Assembly (NCBI GenBank): GCA_016222805.1
Contig: JACRQG010000027.1
Location: forward strand, 186,001 to 250,000
Direction: 5' to 3'
Length of the DNA: 64,000 bases
DNA from: Verrucomicrobiota bacterium
GTDB taxonomy: Bacteria > Verrucomicrobiota > Verrucomicrobiia > Opitutales > Opitutaceae
The position numbers and the translations under genes were made by a program. The notes below the pieces were generated by a model, which searched no databases, had not been told where the DNA came from, and saw nothing but the letters and a program-made list of their open reading frames with translations. Of the stretch, positions 45,163 to 53,146 are shown one piece after another. The first letter of the stretch is position 1; each line of letters opens with the position of its first letter.

Positions 45163-45924
45163 CTACTTCGCGCGATCCGGGGCTCCCATCGCCCAGAGGA
45201 TTCCGCCGAGGAGGTGCTGGCGGAACGCCGGGTCGTTGTACACTTCCTTGCGGTGCCCCAGCGAGGTGTACCAGCAGCGTCCGCCTTCAAAGGTGTGGTA
45301 CCACGCGAGCGGATGGCGGGTGCCGGCCGGTTTCTTGGGATCGTCGAGGGTCGTGAGATCGCCTTGCAGCAGCACGCTCAGATCCTGGGGCATGTCGCGG
45401 AGGAAGTAGAACTCGTCGATCACCTTCCACGTCGCTCCGAGGTGCCGCGTGGACGGGTGCTGCCGGTCGACCACGTGGACGGTGAACTCCTGCAGCTTGG
45501 GGTGGCGCACGAAGGAGCCGCCGATCATGGCCCAGAACCACGGCCAGCTTCGCATCGAGCCGCAGGCGGAATGGATGCCGGCGAGGCCGCCTCCTCCGCG
45601 CAGGTAGGCCTGGAGCGCCGCCTTCTGCTCCTCCGTCTCGATCATCTGGTTATTGGTGTTCGAGAGCACGATGGCGCGGTACTTTCGAAGGTTCGCCAGC
45701 GTGAACGACTGCGGGTCCTCCGAGACATCGACCGCGAAACCGTGGGTGGCGCCCAGTTCGCGGATGGCGGCGATGCTGTTGGGAATGTTGTCGTGCACAT
45801 ACCCCTTCTTTCCTTCGAGCGTCAGCCCGTTGCGGGTGTAAAGCAGGATGCGGGGCAGGTCGGCGGCGAGGGCCGAAGCGGACGTCGCGAGAACCGCGAG
45901 GAAGAAGGCGGGGAGGAGGCGCAT
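45163..45924 (-). CDS. Secreted ThuA-domain protein
   Basis: 253 residues with a signal peptide (ending about SASALAA). The ThuA-like fold (class I glutamine-amidotransferase-like) shows as ILLYTRNGLTLEGKKGYVHD, YRAIVLSNTNNQMIETEEQK, YLRGGGGLAGIHSACGSMRS and the C-terminal TRHPLAWYHTFEGGRCWYTS. ThuA proteins are linked to trehalose and other sugar use in rhizobia and are frequent in Verrucomicrobiota as exported proteins. The Cys in HSACG corresponds to the nucleophile-elbow position. The precise function is unknown. Confidence 0.87.
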   Translation of the reverse strand: MRLLPAFFLAVLATSASALAADLPRILLYTRNGLTLEGKKGYVHDNIPNSIAAIRELGATHGFAVDVSEDPQSFTLANLRKYRAIVLSNTNNQMIETEEQKAALQAYLRGGGGLAGIHSACGSMRSWPWFWAMIGGSFVRHPKLQEFTVHVVDRQHPSTRHLGATWKVIDEFYFLRDMPQDLSVLLQGDLTTLDDPKKPAGTRHPLAWYHTFEGGRCWYTSLGHRKEVYNDPAFRQHLLGGILWAMGAPDRAK

Positions 45925-45981
45925 GACGGGAAGGGCTCCGGCCTGAGACGTGGCGCCTCGGGGCGGGTTTCCGAGCTTAGG

Positions 45982-46776
45982 TCAGGAGCGTGACGTCCCG
46001 CTCGCCGGTTCTTGCCGCGAAGCGCGCATTTCTTGGGCTTCGCTGGGCTCATGCGGGTGCTCGGTGCCCGCCTCTGGTCCAGCGGCCGGACGGCTGGGCG
46101 GCGAAGGGGCGGGGTCGGGCAGGCCGCGCAGGGTTGCCCGGGTGCCGGCCTGCGCGATCGCCTCAAGCAGGTGCCGGCTGTGGCCTGCCTCGGGCTCGGT
46201 CCAGACCGGGCGCTTCTCCAGGAGGAGGTCATCCCCGCGGCGGACCAGCAGGCCCCAGCCGGCGGGAATCTCCGCCGGGGCGAAGATCCCGTCCTCGGCC
46301 ACGAGGTAGAGATAGTCGGCGGCACGCCAGCGAAAGAGCCGGGCGAACTTCGTGCCATGCAGCAGCCGCTCCTGCCAGGTGGCGAGTTCCGCGACGACCC
46401 GGCGGTGGGTCGCATGCTCCAGGCCGGACAGGTCCCAGGCGTCGAATTCCGGGAACAGGGACTCACCCTTGCGCAGGTCCGGACGGTGATCACCGATGAG
46501 CGCCTCGAGCTTGGTCAGGCGGGCCGCCAGTTCCGCGACCAGCCGGCGGGCCTCGGTCTCGCCGTGCGCGTCTTTCAGGAGGTCGGCGCGGGCCTGCTTG
46601 CACTCGAGGATCGCGGTGCGCGCCCGCTCCCCGCGGCCCACGACCGCCACATCCGCCCGGAACGGGCTGCGGGGCACTCGCACTTCGCAGGCTCCCAGCG
46701 GAAACCCATGCGCCTGCGCCCAGCGCAGAGCCAGCGCCTTGAGGCGCCGGTGTTGCTCGGTTTCACCGCGGGACAT
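45982..46776 (-). CDS. PD-(D/E)XK nuclease-like protein (MmcB-like)
   Basis: 264 residues. The first 75 residues have a PD-(D/E)XK layout: EQHRRLKALALRWAQAHGF, D42 in FRADVAVVGRG, and E58-C-K60 in TAILECKQARADLL. That combination occurs in MmcB/DUF-type DNA-repair-associated nucleases that read cysteine-rich or recombination intermediates. The second half (about 130-215) has a domain with KFARLFRWRAADYLYLVAED, and the C-terminus is Pro/Ala-rich and disordered-looking. The ATG at 46776 lies 74 bp from a 20-bp palindrome (46850-46870). Cleavage activity is inferred only from the motif. Confidence 0.65.
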   Translation of the reverse strand: MSRGETEQHRRLKALALRWAQAHGFPLGACEVRVPRSPFRADVAVVGRGERARTAILECKQARADLLKDAHGETEARRLVAELAARLTKLEALIGDHRPDLRKGESLFPEFDAWDLSGLEHATHRRVVAELATWQERLLHGTKFARLFRWRAADYLYLVAEDGIFAPAEIPAGWGLLVRRGDDLLLEKRPVWTEPEAGHSRHLLEAIAQAGTRATLRGLPDPAPSPPSRPAAGPEAGTEHPHEPSEAQEMRASRQEPASGTSRS

Positions 46777-46849
46777 GACACGCGTCTACCGTCGCCCGCC
46801 GGCGGAGAAAGCGAATTCCGCCTCACCCGCCGCCGCAACCCTTCGGTCC

Positions 46850-46870
46850 CTGTCACCCAATGGGTGACAC
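46850..46870 (-). promoter_or_regulatory. Palindromic site 1 upstream of the nuclease-like gene
   Basis: Read on the minus strand the site is GTGTCACCCATTGGGTGACA plus G, a near-perfect palindrome centred about 83 bp upstream of the ATG at 46776. A nearly identical sequence lies at 53065-53085 at the same distance from another minus-strand gene. Both genes also carry GGGCGACGG 9-13 bases before their ATG. It could be an operator or promoter element; a hairpin terminator for the glycosyltransferase gene (stop at 46902) is the alternative. Confidence 0.45.
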
Positions 46871-46901
46871 GCAGTGGTGGCGGTGGTCGGCGGCAGGTGG
46901 A

Positions 46902-47963
46902 CTAGGCGCACAGGAGGAAGTCGCGGCCCGCGACGTAGCCCCGGCGCGCGAGTTCGGCGTGGATGAGTTCGCGGGCACCACGCGAGGAAACGTAGGCGAG
47001 GACAAAGATCTTTCCCGGCGGGGGCAGGTCGGCCGGGGAAATCACCGGAACCCCGGTGCCACCGAGGGCGGGGGACTGCTTGCGCGGATCGACGTCGATG
47101 TAACCGGCAATCCGCACGCCCGAGGCTGCGAGAGGCGCAGCCCGTTTTCGCGTGGGGCGGCCGGCGCCCCAGATGAAGAGCAGACGCTCCCGCGGAGCCG
47201 TCGCGCGGGTTCCGGGGGCCGGGGTTGCGCCCTCGGTGAGCAGCCAGCGGGCAATCCACTGCGCCTTCAGGCGGAAGAAGGCCTCGGGTGAATAGCGGGC
47301 ATCCCTGCGTGAGAGGCGCTGCGGCGGATCGTGCCAGCGCAGGAGAATCCGCGGCACCTTGGCCATGCGGACACCGTTCGCGAGCCAGCGCAGCCAGAGC
47401 TCATAGTCCTCGGGGAATGGTCCGTCGCCATAGGCGCCAAACCGCTCGGGGAGTTCGCGCCGGAACATCACGCTGGGATGGGCGAACGGCGACTCGACGA
47501 AGCGGTTCAGCGCGATCTGCTCCGGAGTCACGAGGGAGTTGAGCCAGTCCACATGGAGGGCGTAGCCGGCCTGGGTGCCAGGTTCTCCCGCGTGCTCGAC
47601 GAGACACCCGACCAGCCCGACGTCACCGTGGGCCGGATGATCGAGCAAGGCCACCTGGGCCTCCAGGCGCTCTGGTGCGGATTCGTCGTCGGCATCCATC
47701 CGGGCGATCCAGCGGCCACGGGATGCGGCGAGGCCGGCATTAAGCGCCGCGACGATCCCGTCGGCGGGGCGGGTGAGGACGCGGAGACGCGGCTCCGCCC
47801 GGGCCAGCGCGGCGAGCACTTCCGCCGTGCCGTCGCTGGAGCCGTCGTCCACCACCACCAGCTCCCAGTCGCCGAGAGTCTGGGCCCGGATGGAGTTCAC
47901 CGCGCGTGCCACCGTGGCCGCGGCATTGCGGACGGGGAGGAGGACGGAAACCGCCGGGGACAT
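46902..47963 (-). CDS. Family 2 glycosyltransferase with C-terminal Rossmann-like domain
   Basis: 353 residues. The GT2 fold is shown by SVLLPVRNAAATVARAVNSI, VVVDDGSSDGTAEVL (D39-D40), AALNAGLAASRGRWIARMDA (DxD at 90-92), and FPEDYELWLRWLANG with the catalytic ED. From about 262 a second domain reads LLFIWGAGRPTRKRAAPLAA, VRIAGYIDVDP and GVPVISPADLPPPGKIFV, a Rossmann-like sugar- or nucleotide-binding pattern. It would transfer a sugar from a nucleotide donor, possibly to a surface glycan or protein. The ATG at 47963 starts the domain; 19 upstream codons were excluded. It is divergent from the sigma-fusion gene, with 55 bp between starts. Confidence 0.88.
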   Translation of the reverse strand: MSPAVSVLLPVRNAAATVARAVNSIRAQTLGDWELVVVDDGSSDGTAEVLAALARAEPRLRVLTRPADGIVAALNAGLAASRGRWIARMDADDESAPERLEAQVALLDHPAHGDVGLVGCLVEHAGEPGTQAGYALHVDWLNSLVTPEQIALNRFVESPFAHPSVMFRRELPERFGAYGDGPFPEDYELWLRWLANGVRMAKVPRILLRWHDPPQRLSRRDARYSPEAFFRLKAQWIARWLLTEGATPAPGTRATAPRERLLFIWGAGRPTRKRAAPLAASGVRIAGYIDVDPRKQSPALGGTGVPVISPADLPPPGKIFVLAYVSSRGARELIHAELARRGYVAGRDFLLCA

Positions 47964-48018
47964 GGTGGGTTTTCGTGTCGGATTTCCGCCGCCGCGGCGA
48001 TAACAGATCAAACCGACC

Positions 48019-49620
48019 ATGAGCGAGGATCTCCAGTTGTTGCGTCGCTACGCGGCCCGCGGGCCGGATGCGGAGGCCGCCTTCGCGGCGCTGGTCCATC
48101 GCCATGTCGACCTCGTGTACGCGGTCGCGCGGCGGACGGTGGGGTCGCCGGCGCAGGCGGAAGAGGTGACGCAATCGGTGTTCCTCGATCTGGCGCGCCA
48201 GGCCGGTGGCCTTTCGCCCGAGACTCCGCTGGTGGCCTGGCTGCACCTGGTCAGCCGGCGCACGGCGGTGGATGCGGTGCGCCGGGAGAAGCGGCGCCAG
48301 GCGCGCGAAACGGCCGCGGCGGAACTGGCAGCAGGCGACGAGCGCAACGAAAGCAGGGCGGGTTGGTCCGCGATCGAACCCCTGCTCGATGAGGCCGTGG
48401 AGTCGCTGCCGCCGGCGGATCGGACCGCCATTCTGCTGCGGTTCTTCCAAAACAAGAGCCTTCGCGAGGTGGGGGCGGCGCTGGGCACCTCGGACGACGC
48501 GGCGCAGAAGCGGGTCAGCCGGGCGCTGGAGAATCTGCGCACCTTCCTGACCCGGCGCGGAATCACGGTGACGGCGGCAGGGCTGGCTGCGGATCTATCC
48601 GCCGCCGCGTTGCCCACCGCTCCAGTTGCCCTGGCGTCCGGTATCGCCGCCTCGGTGGCCGCGACGACCGCGACCATCGGGCAGGCTGTGGCGGGTGCGG
48701 CGTCGGCCACCGCCGCCGGTCTCCTGCCGAATTCTCTCGCGGCGCTCGCGGCCGCCGGCGTGTTGGGCGTGGCCGCGTACGAAAGCAACCTCTGGCAACT
48801 GCGCGAAGCGGAGCTCGACGTGACGCGGCGCGAGCTTGCGGTACGCACCGCAGAACTGCACCGGCTGGGAACGGAACAGGAGGCGGTCGCGACCGCGCTG
48901 CGGCAGGCCCGCGATCGCCAGGCCACCCTCACCCGGCTGACTGGGGACGATCCGGCAGTGGCCGCGGCCATCGAAGCCTGGCTGCAACGCCGGGAACGCC
49001 TGCGGCAGGTCGTCGCCACGCGCCCGGAGTTCGACCTGCCCGAACTGGCGGTCCTCACAGAGGACGACTGGTTCGAAGCGGCCCGCGAACTCGCCCACGA
49101 CGACGAGGCGAAACTGGCCGAGGCCATGCGGACTCTACAGACCAAGGCACGCAATACCCTGGCCGGCCAGGTGGGTCGCACCCTGATGCGGCATGTCGAT
49201 GCGCACGGCGGCGCGCTGCCGGCCACCCTGGCGGATCTGGCGCGCGCAGCGGAGCGCGGCCTGACCGCGGAACTGCTCGGGCTGTTCGAGCTGCGCCGCC
49301 AGGGTTCGCTCCATGCCTTCGCCGCGGACGACTGGCTGCTCGCCGAACCCGTCGCGCGCGCGCACCGGCTCGGCAGCCGGATGTACGTCGCCCGGCGCGG
49401 CGCGGGCACGGAGGATCTGAGCGAGATTTCGGACGCAGAGATGCGCCGGGCCGTGCGCGCCTTTGCCGCCGCCCACGACGGACGCCTCCCCGTTGCCGCG
49501 GCGGATCTGCTGGACCACCTGACCACGCCGCCGCTGCCCGCCACGCGGGAGGCCCTGCTGGCGAAGCCGGCGGCCGACTTCCGCCCCGAGCGGCTGCGCC
49601 CATTGCTATCCGGTCCCTGA
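48019..49620 (+). CDS. ECF sigma factor fused to a membrane segment and C-terminal coiled-coil region
   Basis: 533 residues. The first 180 form an ECF sigma factor: region 2 (AFAALVHRHVDLVYAVARRT, AWLHLVSRRTAVDAVRREKR) and region 4 (LPPADRTAILLRFFQNKSLR, then LGTSDDAAQKRVSRALENLR). Residues about 190-255 are hydrophobic, with one or two membrane helices (GIAASVAATTATIGQAVAGA, SLAALAAAGVLGVAAYESN). A coiled coil (260-310) and a 220-residue tail follow. The tail has two copies of a motif with a Gly-x-Leu-Pro turn (HVDAHGGALPATLADL near 392-407; FAAAHDGRLPVAAADLLDHL near 481-500). It may be a membrane-tethered sigma that carries its own sensor or anti-sigma. Its stop is 6 bp before the next gene. 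Confidence 0.82.
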   Translation: MSEDLQLLRRYAARGPDAEAAFAALVHRHVDLVYAVARRTVGSPAQAEEVTQSVFLDLARQAGGLSPETPLVAWLHLVSRRTAVDAVRREKRRQARETAAAELAAGDERNESRAGWSAIEPLLDEAVESLPPADRTAILLRFFQNKSLREVGAALGTSDDAAQKRVSRALENLRTFLTRRGITVTAAGLAADLSAAALPTAPVALASGIAASVAATTATIGQAVAGAASATAAGLLPNSLAALAAAGVLGVAAYESNLWQLREAELDVTRRELAVRTAELHRLGTEQEAVATALRQARDRQATLTRLTGDDPAVAAAIEAWLQRRERLRQVVATRPEFDLPELAVLTEDDWFEAARELAHDDEAKLAEAMRTLQTKARNTLAGQVGRTLMRHVDAHGGALPATLADLARAAERGLTAELLGLFELRRQGSLHAFAADDWLLAEPVARAHRLGSRMYVARRGAGTEDLSEISDAEMRRAVRAFAAAHDGRLPVAAADLLDHLTTPPLPATREALLAKPAADFRPERLRPLLSGP

Positions 49621-49626
49621 ACGGCG

Positions 49627-50814
49627 ATGCACCCGAACGCGAGACAACGAGTTCTTCTCGGGGCGGCGATGCTACTGGCCGCCACCGGCGTGGCGGTCGA
49701 CCGCCAGCAGGCGGCGCGGCAAGGCGCGGAACAGGCGGCCGGGCGGGAGGAGCTGTCCCGCGCGGAAGGAATTCTCCGGCGCGCACGCGAGCAGCGGCAG
49801 GAGGCTCGCGAGGAGCTGGCGGTGCTCGAGCGTGAGACAAACGCACGCCGCGAGGCCCTCGCGCTGCAGGAGGCTGGTTCCGCGCTGAAGCTCTGGGCAA
49901 ACCGCGTCACGGCCCTGAAGCGACTGCTGGAGGAACTGCCGGGGCAGGGCATCCCGGAAATGCGCCTGCTCGATCCGATCGACTGGGTGCGGGCGGTGCG
50001 CACCCTGGAACTGGATACGCCGGACAGCCTGCGCACCGCGCTTTCGGCCCTCCGGCTGATCGCGCGCCAGCGGATGGCGGTCAAGCTGCAGGACGCCCTG
50101 CGGCGCTACACCGAGGCCTCCGGCGGGGAACTGCCGCCCGACATCCACGCACTGGGGCCGTATCTCACCGCCCCCGCCGACGCGTCGCTGCTCGCGCGCT
50201 ACGCCCTGACCCGCGCCGGGCGGATCGCGGCCCGCGACGAAATCCTGATCAAGGAACTTCCGATCGCGGACGCGATTCTCTCGGTGGGACTCGATACCTA
50301 CCACGCGACGCAGAACCTGAACGGAGCGCCGGAAGAGCCAGATCCCCTCGAGTCCTGGTCGCGGATGTGGACTGCGATGGGCGTGGCCTTCGGCGGCTCG
50401 AGCGAAGCCGCGGCCCCGCTCGCGAACCTCGCGCCGACGATCAAGAGCCTGGGCGTCAAGATGGACCGGCTGATGGAGGACATGGATCCCAGGATGAAGA
50501 CGGAGCTCGGCGAATTGATGAAGGGGGCGGCCCGGCGCTATGCCGCCGAACGCGGCGGAGAGGCACCGGCAACGCTCGCCCACCTGCTCCCCTACGTCCC
50601 GCAACTCGAGGCGGCGATCGATCTCGCCCGCCCGCTGTTTGCAGAGATGGAGTATGCGCGCGACCACCAGTTCCAGCTGCCGACCGACCCGGCGCAACTG
50701 CAGCCCTACCTCGATCGCCCGTTCGATCGCCGGAAGGCGCTGGAGATGGTCAACGTGAAGCTGGAAGGCGATACGCTCACCACGTCCTTCGAATTCTCCT
50801 GGGGCTCGAAGTGA
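49627..50814 (+). CDS. Membrane-anchored coiled-coil protein, partner of the sigma fusion
   Basis: 395 residues, no recognised family. An N-terminal hydrophobic segment (about 9-24, VLLGAAMLLAATGVAV) is followed by a coiled coil (28-82, Glu/Arg/Ala-rich). The rest has motifs similar to those in the preceding sigma fusion's tail: RRYTEASGGELPPDIHALGP (159-178), RRYAAERGGEAPATLAHLLP (303-322), and HQFQLPTDPAQLQPYL (347-362). These resemble the pseudopilin turn after the long helix. It starts 6 bp after the sigma-fusion stop and is surely co-transcribed. Shared architecture suggests the two proteins interact or arose by duplication; this is inference. Confidence 0.7.
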   Translation: MHPNARQRVLLGAAMLLAATGVAVDRQQAARQGAEQAAGREELSRAEGILRRAREQRQEAREELAVLERETNARREALALQEAGSALKLWANRVTALKRLLEELPGQGIPEMRLLDPIDWVRAVRTLELDTPDSLRTALSALRLIARQRMAVKLQDALRRYTEASGGELPPDIHALGPYLTAPADASLLARYALTRAGRIAARDEILIKELPIADAILSVGLDTYHATQNLNGAPEEPDPLESWSRMWTAMGVAFGGSSEAAAPLANLAPTIKSLGVKMDRLMEDMDPRMKTELGELMKGAARRYAAERGGEAPATLAHLLPYVPQLEAAIDLARPLFAEMEYARDHQFQLPTDPAQLQPYLDRPFDRRKALEMVNVKLEGDTLTTSFEFSWGSK

Positions 50815-50834
50815 GACGCGGGCGCCCGCCTCAC
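50811..50834. terminator. Bidirectional hairpin overlapping both convergent stop codons
   Basis: GTGAG (50811-50815) pairs with CTCAC (50830-50834), and the interior GCGGGCGCCCGC (50818-50829) is self-complementary. The hairpin contains the stop codon of the plus-strand gene (50812-50814) and of the minus-strand msrA (50831-50833). The genes are only 16 bp apart, so it is likely a shared terminator. Confidence 0.45.
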
Positions 50835-51439
50835 TTCTTTTCCGCCGCGAGCTGTTGCTCGAGCTTCTTGATCTTCGGGGCGATGACGTAGGAGCAGTAG
50901 CCCTGTTTCGGATTCCGGCGGAAGTAATCCTGGTGGTAGGCCTCCGCTTCCCAGAACTTCTCCAGCGGCACGATCTCGGTCGTGAGGGGGTCGCGAAACT
51001 CCCGGGCGGCCTTGGCCATCGATCTTTCGGCGGCGGCCTTCTGCTCGGCATTCGCGTAGAGGATGATCGAGCGGTATTGCGGGCCATGATCGTTCCCCTG
51101 GCCGCCGACCTGGGTCGGGTTGTGCACGTGCCAGAAGTAATCAAGGAGGCGTTCCAGGGAAACGACGGCGGGATCGTAGTCGATGCGGATCACCTCGGCA
51201 TGACCGGTCTGCTTGCCGCAGATCTGTTCGTAGGTCGGATTGGGCACATGGCCTCCGGCGTAGCCGCTGACTACCGCCTTCACGCCGGGCAAGAGCTCAT
51301 AGGCGGCTTCGGTACACCAGAAGCAACCGCCGCCAAGCACCAGCGATTCGAGACGGGGCGTGGCGGCAGAGGCGGCAGGGACGGCAGGCATGGCGAGGGG
51401 AAGCAGCAAGGTGGCGAGGAAGGAAAATCGGCGGCGCAT
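50831..51439 (-). CDS. msrA: Peptide methionine sulfoxide reductase A, exported form
   Basis: 202 residues. A signal peptide (about 1-25, ending PAASAATP) precedes the MsrA core GGGCFWCTEAAYELLPG with catalytic C39. It continues VVSGYAGGHVPNPTYEQICG, TGHAEVIRIDYDP, YFWHVHNPTQVGGQGNDHGP and the resolving-Cys region QGYCSYVIAPK. The enzyme reduces methionine-S-sulfoxide in proteins, here most likely in the periplasm. It ends 16 bp from a convergent gene. Confidence 0.93.
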   Translation of the reverse strand: MRRRFSFLATLLLPLAMPAVPAASAATPRLESLVLGGGCFWCTEAAYELLPGVKAVVSGYAGGHVPNPTYEQICGKQTGHAEVIRIDYDPAVVSLERLLDYFWHVHNPTQVGGQGNDHGPQYRSIILYANAEQKAAAERSMAKAAREFRDPLTTEIVPLEKFWEAEAYHQDYFRRNPKQGYCSYVIAPKIKKLEQQLAAEKK

Positions 51440-51486
51440 GGAGGCGGGCGGGTGGGGCGGGGACTATTTTCCAAAATCGCCGGGAG

Positions 51487-52986
51487 TCAAAGACGCGGGC
51501 GCAAATCCGCGAGCCAGGTTTCAATCGTGGCCCGGAAGGGATGGCCGGGCGGGGCAAGTTCGAGGGCGCGTCTGGCATCGGCGAGGGCTCCGGTCTTGTC
51601 GCCGGCTCCGCGGCGGGCCTGGGCGCGGGCGTACCAGGCGCGGGGTTCCGTGGGGGCGAGGAGCAGCGCCTCCGCGGCGGCGGACTGGGCCTCGTCCCAA
51701 CGGCCCAGACGCCCCAGGGCAGTGCTGCGGTTGATCAGCGCGGGGGTGAAGGACGGGTCGAGTTGCAGGGCGTACTCCAGCTGGTGGAGCGCGGCCGAGG
51801 GGTCGCCCGCAATCAGCCGCTCCGTGGCGCGGACGTTGTAGCGGTCGGGCTGGAGGAACTCCGGCGGCTGCCGCCACGCGGTGAGTTCGTGCCGCACGCT
51901 GCGGAGCGCGACCCGGGAGTCGTTCACGACATGTCCGGCGGGGAGGGCGAGCGACGCGACCGCGAGGATCCAGAGCAAACGGCGGCGGGAAACTCCCGGG
52001 ATCCGGTCGCAGTGGATCAGCGCAAGCAGCGCCAACGGCGGAAGCATGCCGGCGGTTCGGCTGAAGTCGGCTGCCAGGGAGAAAAGCACGACCAGCGTGA
52101 GGGCGGTGACCAGGGCGAGGAGCCCGCGAACACGGGGCGGTGCCGGTCCCCGCAAGAGGAACCAGGCGACGGGAATCCAGGCGAGGCGCAGCCCTTCCCA
52201 GCTGCCCCAGAAGTAGCCGTTCCAGGGCAGGGCAGGGCGGCCGGAGCGCGCCAGTTCGACCATGGCGGCGGCGTCGCGTCCGGTGCCGAAGACCAGGACG
52301 CCGGCCCGCAGCGCCAGGTAGGGCGCCACGGCGGCAAGGGCGATTTTCCAGGCGAGTTGGGGGGCTGCAACGCCGGCCGGTTCCGCTTCCGCGTGGGCCA
52401 GAGGGCGGAGGAGAAGGCACAACGGCAGGAAGAAAAGGAATCGTTCATCGATCCACGGTGCCAACAGGCACGCGCCACCGAGGGCGACGCGGGAACGGGT
52501 GAAGGTGCAGACGAGCAGCGCGAGGACCACCCATGAGTCGAAGTATGCCAGCCAGCCGGTCGAGACAAAGAACCACGGGGCGCTGCCGATCACCAGCAGG
52601 GCCGGCAGGGTTTCGACGCTGCGCCAGCCGTGCCGCTGAAGGAGGAGCGCACCGTACAGGAGGGTGGCGAGGCATCCCAGGCCCGGCAGAGCAAGGTAGA
52701 ACCGGGGCGGCAGGTGCAGCGCGTATCCCAGGAATGGAAACAAGAGCCGCCACTCAATCGCGCGATTGGAAGGGTTGGCGATTGGCGCCAGCGGGGCCTC
52801 GAGTTGCCGCAGCGCATCCTGGGCGCGGTTGACCTCCGGAAACACCTGCAGGTCCGGAATGCCCAGTCCGCGCCAAAGCCCGAAACGCGGGCTGAAGCAG
52901 GCGGTGATCGCCAGCGCAGCGAGCAGCGCCAGCGCGAGCGCCCTCCACCACGCGCGCCGCGCATGGATCACCGCTGCCTCGGCCAT
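51487..52986 (-). CDS. Polytopic membrane protein with C-terminal TPR repeats
   Basis: About 499 residues. The N-terminal 350 have about nine or ten hydrophobic segments (ALALALLAALAITACFS, AWKIALAAVAPYLALRAGVL, GLLALVTALTLVVLFSLAAD). The C-terminus (about 395-490) has two to three TPR units: GDPSAALHQLEYALQLDPSF, LGRWDEAQSAAAEALLLAPT, GDKTGALADARRALELAPPG. This layout is common in proteins linked to glycan or lipid transfer, but no motif allows an assignment. The ATG at 52986 is preferred to GTG at 52992. Upstream lie GGGCGACGG and a palindrome (53065-53085), both also seen at 46.8 kb. Confidence 0.75.
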   Translation of the reverse strand: MAEAAVIHARRAWWRALALALLAALAITACFSPRFGLWRGLGIPDLQVFPEVNRAQDALRQLEAPLAPIANPSNRAIEWRLLFPFLGYALHLPPRFYLALPGLGCLATLLYGALLLQRHGWRSVETLPALLVIGSAPWFFVSTGWLAYFDSWVVLALLVCTFTRSRVALGGACLLAPWIDERFLFFLPLCLLLRPLAHAEAEPAGVAAPQLAWKIALAAVAPYLALRAGVLVFGTGRDAAAMVELARSGRPALPWNGYFWGSWEGLRLAWIPVAWFLLRGPAPPRVRGLLALVTALTLVVLFSLAADFSRTAGMLPPLALLALIHCDRIPGVSRRRLLWILAVASLALPAGHVVNDSRVALRSVRHELTAWRQPPEFLQPDRYNVRATERLIAGDPSAALHQLEYALQLDPSFTPALINRSTALGRLGRWDEAQSAAAEALLLAPTEPRAWYARAQARRGAGDKTGALADARRALELAPPGHPFRATIETWLADLRPRL

Positions 52987-53064
52987 CGCCACTCTCCGTC
53001 GCCCCCGACCGATCGCCGACCGCCCACCCGCGTCCCCGACCGGTCCGTGTGCAGCACCCGGGCC

Positions 53065-53085
53065 GTGTCACCGATTGGTTGACAC
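53065..53085 (-). promoter_or_regulatory. Palindromic site 2 upstream of the TPR membrane protein gene
   Basis: On the minus strand GTGTCAACCAATCGGTGACA plus C. It is a palindrome matching site 1 (46850-46870) at 17 of 21 positions and centred about 89 bp from the ATG at 52986. It also lies 62 bp beyond the stop of the M28 peptidase gene, so a terminator role cannot be excluded. Confidence 0.45.
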
Positions 53086-53146
53086 CAGGTCCGGCGCGGT
53101 GGATCGAGGCGCGGTTGGCGGCGGGGGGGCCGGGAGGGAGGGGCGT

